Below, piece by piece: positions 15,022-23,287 of a DNA stretch of 64,000 bases. Position numbers and translations under genes: made by a program. The stretch comes from Acidimicrobiaceae bacterium. GTDB taxonomy: Bacteria; Actinomycetota; Acidimicrobiia; Acidimicrobiales; RAAP-2. The first letter of the stretch is position 1, and each line of letters opens with the position of its first letter. The notes under the pieces were generated by a model, which ran no database searches, was not told where the DNA came from, and worked only from the letters and a program-made list of their open reading frames with translations. Where the stretch lies: positions 1 to 64,000 of the forward strand of contig PKXA01000022.1 in assembly GCA_003133325.1 (NCBI GenBank), read 5' to 3'.

Positions 15022-15647
15022 GCTAATGGGCGGGTCCCGCCACCGTCGATGACGGTGACCAGGGCGCTCAGTTCCGGGTCGGTCCGGTCCCTCGTGTACC
15101 GATCGCCGACGTCCTCGGGGGTACCGATATTCACCCATCCCAGCAATTGCTCCCGGTCGGTGGCACCGAAGAGGGACCGGACCGGAGGGGTATGGAGGAC
15201 CGAGGCACTCTTCCAGATAGCCCCGAACCCCAGGAAGGTGGCCGCCAGCACCATGGCATAGCCGGTACAGGACGCCGACACGAGTTGCTCCCATTCGGGC
15301 ACGTTCGAACCGGAGACCGGAGAGCCGATGACCATTACGCAACACGGTGCCGCGAACGCCTTCTCCCGCATCTTGTTCACGACAGAGTCGAGAAGATCGC
15401 TCCCCCGTTCTTGGTGCAACCCTGCCACCAGAGCATCCGCGAATCTTTCCCGACCCGCGTCTTTGACCACCGCGAATCTCCAGGGCTTCAGTCCACCGTG
15501 GTCAGGGACGGTGGTGGCCGCTTTCAGGATCTCCACCATCTCGCGCTCACCCGGTCCCACTCCGTTGCGGCTCGGAGTCGGGCGAAGTTCCGTCAACCGA
15601 TCGGTCACCCATGACGGAGAAGAAGCCTCGGGCCCGGAGTGCGTCAT
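15015..15647 (-). CDS. Nitroreductase-family protein (FMN)
   Basis: A 210-aa nitroreductase-fold protein of the YdjA-like small group. Recognisable parts are the flavin-site ATTVPDHGGLKPWRF, the central VSASCTGYAMVLAATFLGFGAIWKS helix region and the C-terminal LLGWVNIGTPED. Such enzymes bind FMN as dimers and reduce nitro or quinone compounds with NAD(P)H. The N-terminus includes about 20 extra residues (possible alternative start at the internal Met37). It is separate from its neighbours and its physiological substrate is unknown. Confidence 0.87.
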   Translation of the reverse strand: MTHSGPEASSPSWVTDRLTELRPTPSRNGVGPGEREMVEILKAATTVPDHGGLKPWRFAVVKDAGRERFADALVAGLHQERGSDLLDSVVNKMREKAFAAPCCVMVIGSPVSGSNVPEWEQLVSASCTGYAMVLAATFLGFGAIWKSASVLHTPPVRSLFGATDREQLLGWVNIGTPEDVGDRYTRDRTDPELSALVTVIDGGGTRPLAQ

Positions 15648-15749
15648 CGGCTGCTTGGATTCATCGATCTGACCTCGGATTTGGGCGGCTACTCCCCCAT
15701 CGTAGGTGGATCTTGCCTCCTCACCCGTGGCACGTCACCGACCCGCCGG

Positions 15750-17228
<1,479 letters not shown>

Positions 17229-17340
17229 TCGCCGGCTCCTCTTCGCTTGCGCCCATCATTGGACATTGCTTCGTCTCGGGTTGGTCTTTCGCCAACGCTG
17301 CGGTGTCATCGTACGGTGACAATCAGCCGACATACCCCCA

Positions 17341-17368
17341 TTTCAGAGGGTTCTTAGCCGCTTCTTAG
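17341..17368. promoter_or_regulatory. 11-bp-period direct repeats upstream of htrA
   Basis: TTCTTAG occurs at 17351-17357 and again at 17362-17368, exactly one helical turn apart, with a related TTTCAGA at 17341-17347. Tandem half-sites with about 11-bp periodicity are typical of OmpR-family response regulators such as PhoB and MprA. It sits between the divergent htrA and the unknown 436-aa gene and could serve either. Confidence 0.5.
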
Positions 17369-17428
17369 TCCACGCTTATCCTGTCCGTGCCCGTGGGGGT
17401 GCGCGTCGGCAGTAGCGTGTCGCCCGGT

Positions 17429-18739
17429 ATGGCTCATCGTATAGAAATCGAACTCACCAGCCGGACAGACGAGACCACCTGGACGTGGCGCGCCGCAGGG
17501 GCCAAGCAACCCCGCGGCACCGTGGATGCCTCGTTGGTTCCTGACGGGACCGCAGCCGGAGCTGTCCTGAGGGCCGAGGTCGAGTCCACGCTCGACGGCA
17601 CGACTGTGGTGGCCCTGCTCCCGCCCAAGGGAAAGGCGGCCCCCAGGAAGATCGAAACGATCGAAGTGGTCGGCGTTCCCACCTCCGGACCCGACGTCAA
17701 TGTCGTTCTGGCCTCCAAGTCAAAGGGCCGTCGCCGTGACGAACGGCCCGGCGGCGGTCGTGACGAACGGCCCGGTGGAGGTCGCGATGGCGGTCGTGGA
17801 CCCTCCGATCGCCGACCTCGCACCGATTCAGCCGAACGAGGGCCCCGCCGAGATGGCGGAGGTCGCACAGGGAGCGGGGACGGTCCCAGCTCCGATAAGC
17901 GTCGCGAACGCCCCGCTCGCCCCGGGGGTCATGAGGGTGGCCATCGCGAGGGACCACGCCGGCCGGCCCAGTCGACGACCTACCGCAACGCTGCGCTCGC
18001 CACCCTCAAACCGGAGCAACTCCCCGTGGCCGAGCAGTTGCTGCGGGGGGGCATCCCGGCCGTACGCCAAGCCATTGAAGAGCAGAACGCCCGGGCACGA
18101 GCCGAGTCCCGGACAGAAGTCACACCGGGCCCGCTTCTCACCCTGGCCGAGCAGTTGCTTCCGATCGTGAACCTGGCGGCGTGGAAGGACCGCGCTTCGA
18201 TGGCACGAACCGAAGGCAAAGATGTTCCCCTTCGGGAGTTGCGCTCCATCGTCGCCTCGGCGTCAACCGTCACCCTCGACGAGGAGGGCCGTGAGTTTTC
18301 GACTGCCCTCCGTGCTGCCCTGGATGTGCGGGTCACGGCACTTCGGGACGGCTGGGTTGAACGCATCACAATCGCCCTGGACGAGGGACGGGTGGCCGAT
18401 GCCCTCCGTGTCTCAAATCGTCCTCCCGAACCGGCCACCCGCCTGTCGGCCGAGCTCGCCGTTCGCTTGGCGGACTCGGCCAGTCGTGCGATGTCGTCGG
18501 ATTCCACCCCGGCCGACTGGTTGGCGGTTCTCGAGGTGGTCATCGATTCGCCGGTCCGGCGCAACGTGAAGCCGGCGGGAATCCCCACCGGTGCCGACGA
18601 AGCCCTCTTGGTGGCGGCCAACAAGGCATCGGGATACGTGCCTGAACTGGCCAAGCTCCTCGGCCTTCCCATTCCTCCCCCACCCGGGCCTCGTCGTCCG
18701 GTGCCGGCCCGAACCACCCCGGCCCGGCGTCGCCCCTAA
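17429..18739 (+). CDS. Unknown protein with RGG-rich linker
   Basis: A 436-aa protein of no recognised family. Residues 1-95 look like a compact beta-rich domain (RIEIELTSRTDETTWTW...TIEVVGVP). Residues 100-190 are a disordered Arg/Gly/Pro-rich linker with repeated RDERPGGG. The remaining 240 residues are mainly helical (LPVAEQLLRGGIPAVRQAIEEQ) and end in a Pro/Arg-rich tail. The basic RGG linker suggests nucleic-acid or RNP association; this is inference. I preferred the ATG at 17429, where the conserved-looking domain begins, over the GTG at 17387; neither has a clear Shine-Dalgarno. Confidence 0.7.
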   Translation: MAHRIEIELTSRTDETTWTWRAAGAKQPRGTVDASLVPDGTAAGAVLRAEVESTLDGTTVVALLPPKGKAAPRKIETIEVVGVPTSGPDVNVVLASKSKGRRRDERPGGGRDERPGGGRDGGRGPSDRRPRTDSAERGPRRDGGGRTGSGDGPSSDKRRERPARPGGHEGGHREGPRRPAQSTTYRNAALATLKPEQLPVAEQLLRGGIPAVRQAIEEQNARARAESRTEVTPGPLLTLAEQLLPIVNLAAWKDRASMARTEGKDVPLRELRSIVASASTVTLDEEGREFSTALRAALDVRVTALRDGWVERITIALDEGRVADALRVSNRPPEPATRLSAELAVRLADSASRAMSSDSTPADWLAVLEVVIDSPVRRNVKPAGIPTGADEALLVAANKASGYVPELAKLLGLPIPPPPGPRRPVPARTTPARRRP

Positions 18740-18751
18740 AAGGCAAAACCT

Positions 18752-19558
18752 TTATCCGGAAGACGCCCGCCGGTACGGCATCATCAGGTGGGTCGTCTCG
18801 TCGGAGAGGAAATCGAGAACAATCCGATTGAACAGCGATGGTCTCTCTATCGGCGCGGCATGAGAGAGTCCCGGCAACACAGCCAACTCACCCTTGGGGA
18901 GGGCCCGATACATGGCGGTGGCATGTTCCAACGTGACCAGATCGTCATCGGCCACCATCACCAGGGTGGGAGCTTTGATCGAAGCCAGTCGATCGGTGAA
19001 GTCGAACGGCGCCGACCACAGCGAACGGACCTTTTCCCAGACCACAGAGAAATGGTCGGGCCCGTCGGGACTCACCGGGTCATACATGGCCCGGAACTCA
19101 GCAATCTCGGGAGCGTCGGCCGGTTGGTCGAGTAGAGACTCCATCTCACCTGGTTGATAGCCCTCACTGCTCGAGTTCGATCCGAACGCCACCACCTTGG
19201 AGACCAGATCGGGATAGGTGATGGCCAAGAGGAGGGCGATGATGCCACCGTCGCTCCAGCCGACCACACACACCGGTGGCAGCCCCAGGCCGGTCAGGAA
19301 GGCCGCGGTGTCATCGGTCATCTGTTCGTAGTTGTACGGCCCGGCACTGTCGGCGGTGTGACCGTGCCCGGGTCGCTCGGGGGCGATTACCCGGTAATGG
19401 GCCGAGAAGTCGTCGATCTGGCCCATCCACCCCAGGTTGGATGCCATGCCACCGTGCAAGAGCAGCAGTGGATCGCCCTCCCCGACACTGTCGAAATACA
19501 TCTCGATGCCATTGGCATACACCGTTCCGTGCTCCACTGGATCGGTTGGCGGCGTCAT
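18752..19558 (-). CDS. Alpha/beta hydrolase
   Basis: A 268-aa alpha/beta-hydrolase-fold enzyme. The oxyanion HGGM motif is in LLLLHGGMAS. The nucleophile elbow is GWSDGG (Ser), the acid is in VADDDLV, and the histidine is in LPGLSHAAP. The substrate cannot be inferred; the family covers esterases, C-C hydrolases and peptidases. There is no signal peptide. Its ATG overlaps the stop of the preceding GNAT gene (ATGA), so the two are probably co-translated. Confidence 0.88.
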   Translation of the reverse strand: MTPPTDPVEHGTVYANGIEMYFDSVGEGDPLLLLHGGMASNLGWMGQIDDFSAHYRVIAPERPGHGHTADSAGPYNYEQMTDDTAAFLTGLGLPPVCVVGWSDGGIIALLLAITYPDLVSKVVAFGSNSSSEGYQPGEMESLLDQPADAPEIAEFRAMYDPVSPDGPDHFSVVWEKVRSLWSAPFDFTDRLASIKAPTLVMVADDDLVTLEHATAMYRALPKGELAVLPGLSHAAPIERPSLFNRIVLDFLSDETTHLMMPYRRASSG

Positions 19559-20061
19559 TCGAACGTGTGGTGCATGGTCAACAGCCGGGCCTTGAACCCG
19601 GAGGCTTCGAAGAAGTTCTTCGCTTCCCGATCACCGGGGAGAGCCGTCCCGTCGACTCCGACACAGTTCCGATCCGAAAGCCACCCTACGATGCCATCCA
19701 ACAACAAACGCCCGAGCCCGACGCCGCGGGCATCTGGTTCCACGTAGCAGGCGTCAAGAAACCCGAGGGGTCTCCCATCGGGCAGGGGTTCGACGTGGCC
19801 CATTGCCAGTCCCGTCACCATGCCGTCGAGAGTACCAATCATCAGCAATCGATCCGGATCATCGAGCAGCTGACCAAACCGGGCAATATCCGATACCCAC
19901 TCGGTTGATTCCTCCGACTGAGCCAGAAGGAGGGAACCACCCCGCCGCGAGGCCAACCCAGAGACAAATTCATCCGCCAGTTCGAGACATCTCTGAGCGT
20001 CGTCGGCTTCTGCAACCCTGACTCCCTCCATGCCATCCCCTCGGTCGAGCCGAACCTCCAC
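19555..20061 (-). CDS. GNAT-family N-acetyltransferase
   Basis: A 168-aa single-domain GNAT protein. The acetyl-CoA-binding motif A is seen as YVEPDARGVGLGRLLLDG, followed by a motif-B-like helix KNFFEASGFKA. The protein would transfer an acetyl group to an amine, the acceptor being unknown. It lies 14 bp downstream of the unknown 200-aa gene and overlaps the hydrolase gene, as part of a minus-strand run that begins with DUF4193. Confidence 0.85.
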   Translation of the reverse strand: MEVRLDRGDGMEGVRVAEADDAQRCLELADEFVSGLASRRGGSLLLAQSEESTEWVSDIARFGQLLDDPDRLLMIGTLDGMVTGLAMGHVEPLPDGRPLGFLDACYVEPDARGVGLGRLLLDGIVGWLSDRNCVGVDGTALPGDREAKNFFEASGFKARLLTMHHTFE

Positions 20062-20075
20062 TCGGAGAACAGCAG

Positions 20076-20678
20076 CTATGCCCGTTCGTCCAGCAGTTGG
20101 TCGATTCTGCTGAGAATAGTCCGGCGTCCGCGTGTACCTGCCTCATAGGCCCGGGCTGCCACCAACTCCCCGCGGCTCAAGCCGTCCAGGCGCTGGACGA
20201 CCTGCGATGCGGACAAGGTATCGAAACCGGGGATGGCAAGGGATGACACCGTGGGAACGTGCCCGTTGGTGGACGGACGGATGACCGCCGCCACCGGGTT
20301 CTCAGGGATGGACGATGCAGTGGGAGTCGGAAGAGGCGTCAACGGAGCGCTCGGCATCGGAGCCTCTACCGATTCGCCGGCCGCCGGCGAAGTCGGCACC
20401 GAGTGGAGACCCACTGGACTCTCGTCGGCCGGGTTGGCACGAGAGCCACGATGCAGGAGGTCGTCACCCCTCCGCTTGAGCTCGTCACGCCCGACCTTCA
20501 CCGCAAACTCACCGATCACCCGGGCCGTCGACACCTGGGCTCCCAACCGTTCGCGACCCAGCGCCGCCAATTTGGGGAAATCGTCCAGCGCGGAGAGAAC
20601 GAACCCTGCCGGTGCATACACGAATACATCGAGGAGATGGTCGTTCAGCGACACGTCATCATTGGCTTCATCGACCAT
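20076..20678 (-). CDS. Conserved protein of unknown function
   Basis: A 200-aa protein with two ordered ends and a Pro/Ser/Thr-rich linker (residues about 90-150). The N-terminus (HLLDVFVYAPAGFVLSALDD, then FPKLAALGRERLG) is helical. The C-terminus (LSASQVVQRLDGLSRGELVA followed by ARAYEAGTRGRRTILSRIDQL) is a small helical motif that I recall from several actinobacterial hypothetical proteins. No catalytic residues are evident. It follows the DUF4193 gene by 12 bp, so they are likely an operon. Confidence 0.65.
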   Translation of the reverse strand: MVDEANDDVSLNDHLLDVFVYAPAGFVLSALDDFPKLAALGRERLGAQVSTARVIGEFAVKVGRDELKRRGDDLLHRGSRANPADESPVGLHSVPTSPAAGESVEAPMPSAPLTPLPTPTASSIPENPVAAVIRPSTNGHVPTVSSLAIPGFDTLSASQVVQRLDGLSRGELVAARAYEAGTRGRRTILSRIDQLLDERA

Positions 20679-20690
20679 GGAGGCCTCCTC

Positions 20691-21194
20691 TCACACGCAA
20701 TCGCGGCACAACATCTTCTTCCGATCCGCGAGCTGGTTCGGGTGCTTCACCAAGAAACATGAACGGCAGACAAACTCGTCAGGCTGTTTGGGGAGCACCC
20801 GATCGACCCCGTCCGTGCGGTCTTCCGGCTCGGGAGCATCTTCGTCCTCTTCGGGCTCCTCGACCACGAGACGCTCTTTGAGGATGACATCGAGGCTGGC
20901 CTCGACGTCCTCGTCATGCTCCTCGTCCTCGTCCTCTTCCTCCTCCTCGGCGGCGGCAGGCTTGGCGACCACCGTCGCACCGGGAACAACCTCTTCCTCG
21001 ACGGCGTCGGGAGCCAGGTCGTCCTCGACGGCGTCGGGGGCCAGGTCTTCCTCGACGGTCAGGACGTCGACGGCCAGGACGTCGTCGTCGTCGTCGTCGT
21101 CGATCAGGTCATCATCGTCCTCGTTCGCCAGCGCATCGAGGTCATTCTCGGCGAGCTCTTCGGGTTCTTCCAGTTCATCGACTTCTTGCGGCAT
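20691..21194 (-). CDS. DUF4193-family acidic protein
   Basis: A 167-aa, extremely acidic protein with runs of Asp and Glu (about residues 8-125), including a duplicated EEDLAPDAVEDDLAPDAVEE segment and a seven-Asp tract from GTC repeats in the DNA. The C-terminus is the DUF4193 signature, a two-CxxC ribbon: EFVCRSCFLVKHPNQLADR and MLCRDC. The family is restricted to actinobacteria and has no known function; a zinc ribbon is inferred. The acidic arm is longer than in the usual family member of about 100 aa. Confidence 0.85.
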   Translation of the reverse strand: MPQEVDELEEPEELAENDLDALANEDDDDLIDDDDDDDVLAVDVLTVEEDLAPDAVEDDLAPDAVEEEVVPGATVVAKPAAAEEEEEDEDEEHDEDVEASLDVILKERLVVEEPEEDEDAPEPEDRTDGVDRVLPKQPDEFVCRSCFLVKHPNQLADRKKMLCRDCV

Positions 21195-21616
21195 ATCGGC
21201 CCTTCAATGGTGAGTTGGCCGGGAGCATAGACGGTCGCGGACCTATTCGGTACATGAATCAATGGCAGGTTGGGCTACGGAGGACAGCCGAAGGCGGGAC
21301 ACCGTCTGAGAGCCGGCCAACTACCCAGGTGCGGGGACACTGCCAGGTCTGGCGGACCAACCCGGGGGTTCTTTGGTACCACTCCCCCGCCACCCTCGGC
21401 TCTCGCCTTCGGTTTCGGGAAACCGTTCTCTACTCGAACCCCCGGGTCATCCCCGCCTCTGACACCATCCCCCCCCTCAATCCGGACCGGACAGCAACCG
21501 CCACCGAGAACGTCAATTGGAGCGCATGGGAATGAGCGCACGTTACGCCACTGGTCCCCGAGTTCGTCAAGTGACAAACTTAGGCTCTGACCAGGTACGA
21601 CTCCCAACTTCCCAGG
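21195..21616. other. 422-bp intergenic region with no gene
   Basis: The region lies between DUF4193 and the ThyX-like gene, both on minus. The ORFs listed here are low-complexity shadows. It contains a long-range 12-bp inverted repeat with two smaller hairpins inside (see 21360-21447), and an eight-C run on + near 21470. Part of it must serve as the DUF4193 leader or promoter region. Confidence 0.5.
21360..21447 (-). ncRNA. Candidate structured RNA or leader element
   Basis: On the minus strand ACCCGGGGGTTC and GAACCCCCGGGT (12 bp, exact) enclose about 64 nt. Within these are CGGTTT-CCCG-AAACCG (6-bp hairpin) and GGC-GAGA-GCC (GNRA-type tetraloop). Together they could form a closed multibranch fold. 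It matches no RNA family I can name. It may be a leader of DUF4193 or a terminator after the ThyX-like gene. This is a structural observation only. Confidence 0.35.
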
Positions 21617-23275
21617 TCAGGGACGTGAAGTAATTTTGTTGACATCCTGCCCGGCACGCTTCTCTTCGGCCCGTCTCTCTGATTCCAACCGCTCCAGGTC
21701 CTGTCCGCCGTAGTCGACGTAGGACATGGCTTCGGCCAAGAGCCGGTGGCCGGCCTGGTCAGCGATCAGCCGATGCATCTCCTGAGCCACCCAGCGGTAG
21801 GAGGGATGGCCCTGCGGGCCCGACCGCAGTTCGGTGAGGTGCATGGCCTCGCGGGCGTTCATCTGCATCGAATATCGGATCCGATAGGCCAACGCCACCG
21901 CGTAGGCGGATTCGTGGGGGAATGCCGGCGCCAACGCGGCGTAGAGGTCACGGGATCTCTCGAGGGACGCGGCGTAGCGGACTGCCACTCCCGCCTCTTC
22001 CACCGTCTCGGGAATGCCGTATCCGAGCGACGGACCCAACGGCTGCCACTCGATGGTCAACATGCGGTGGCGCTGCAGATCGCGGAAGGCCCCGTAGTCG
22101 CTCACCACATCGAAGCGGTAGTCGGTTCGCTCGAAGGCCCGCCCGGGCCGATGGCGCCGGTTGGTGCGATCCCCCACATACGAACGAAGCAATGACCGGC
22201 GGTCCTCGACCCCCATCAGTCCGACCCGGCGGACCACCTCTTCTTCCGGTCGACTGGTGAGTGGCGCACAGATGGCGGCGATCACCTTTTCCTCGCCATC
22301 GGGATCGAAATCGAGCAGGGTGACCGAAGGTGCGCCCGAGGGGCCTGCGATCGGATCTTCATCGGCCACGCACAGATCGGGAAAGAATGTTTGCACCAGG
22401 CGTCCGGTGTCGGTGTGGGTCTTCTCGAGATAGGCCGACCACGCCACTCCCCGCTCAGCCCGATCCACCCGTTGCAAGAATGACGGAATGACCTTTCGGA
22501 GTTCATCGAGCATCATGTCCGCATACCGGCGGGCTTCGGGGAGTGGGTGTGACCGCATCCGTAGCAGCAGCATCTCGTAGGACTGCCCGGTGCCGTACAC
22601 ACCCACATTGGACAGCGACCCGGCAGGGAGCAGGCCCCTCAGAGAATCGAGGGCCTTGGCCCTCACTGCCTGTCGGTGGACGAAATCCGAGTCGCCGGCC
22701 TGGCGCGGATGCCGCCGGGTCAGCCAGGCCTGGACCTCCACCAGGAGTTCGGCGTAGGTGTCGAACATACGGTCCATGTCACCCACGTAACGGGCGCCCA
22801 AGGAAGAGTCGAGCAGGCCCGGGTCCCGGTAGTACCGGTAGTGCCCGGTGGAGAGTCGGTTGTCGTAGCCGATATACCGGGTGGATTGCTCGAGGTAGGC
22901 CATCAGCCTTCCCCGCTCGAGGACCTTGGTGAGGACATTGGAGGCCTGCTCGCAGGCCAGGTGCACCCCGCCGAGCTGAGCCACCGAATCATCGCCGTAC
23001 TCGAAAAACACCTTTTCGTACAGTTGTTCAGCCCGTTCCACTCCTACCGTGGCATCCACCGAGGCATCCCCGGAGATGTCCAACTCGCCCACGAATTCGT
23101 CCAGAAACAGCCGGCGCAGGCTTTTCGGAGAGCGCGAATACCGGGCAAACAGTGCGCCTTTCACCACCTCGGGCAGATTGACCAGGGCGAACACCGGTAA
23201 GTCGAGGTTGGTGACATACCGGCGGAGAATGTCTTCTTCGTCGGCGCTAAAGGTTTCAACGGCGTAAGGGAACAT
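21617..23275 (-). CDS. Two-domain ThyX-like protein
   Basis: A 552-aa protein built of two ThyX-like halves, about twice the usual ThyX length. Flavin-dependent thymidylate synthase carries RHRxxSxxxxSxR. The N-half has RGRLMAYLEQSTRY (residues 121-134), keeping the SxR part but with His to Gly and Ser to Ala changes. The C-half has RHRMLTIEWQPLG (402-414), keeping RHR but losing the SxR part. The C-terminal MNAREAMHLTELRSGPQGHP also resembles the ThyX tail. Thymidylate synthesis is therefore doubtful; it may bind flavin and nucleotide for another role, or form a composite site. It sits 12 bp downstream of helY. Confidence 0.75.
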   Translation of the reverse strand: MFPYAVETFSADEEDILRRYVTNLDLPVFALVNLPEVVKGALFARYSRSPKSLRRLFLDEFVGELDISGDASVDATVGVERAEQLYEKVFFEYGDDSVAQLGGVHLACEQASNVLTKVLERGRLMAYLEQSTRYIGYDNRLSTGHYRYYRDPGLLDSSLGARYVGDMDRMFDTYAELLVEVQAWLTRRHPRQAGDSDFVHRQAVRAKALDSLRGLLPAGSLSNVGVYGTGQSYEMLLLRMRSHPLPEARRYADMMLDELRKVIPSFLQRVDRAERGVAWSAYLEKTHTDTGRLVQTFFPDLCVADEDPIAGPSGAPSVTLLDFDPDGEEKVIAAICAPLTSRPEEEVVRRVGLMGVEDRRSLLRSYVGDRTNRRHRPGRAFERTDYRFDVVSDYGAFRDLQRHRMLTIEWQPLGPSLGYGIPETVEEAGVAVRYAASLERSRDLYAALAPAFPHESAYAVALAYRIRYSMQMNAREAMHLTELRSGPQGHPSYRWVAQEMHRLIADQAGHRLLAEAMSYVDYGGQDLERLESERRAEEKRAGQDVNKITSRP

Positions 23276-23287
23276 GCCCGGATTACA

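Noticed and set aside
21360-21447. T-box riboswitch
   Set aside because: A GAGGGTGGC segment near the minus-strand fold recalls the T-box AGGGTGG core, but the ACCGCG continuation and an aminoacyl-tRNA or amino-acid gene downstream are missing.
21195-21616. 6C RNA or tmRNA
   Set aside because: C-runs are present but not in two hairpin loops, and no tRNA-like ends exist.
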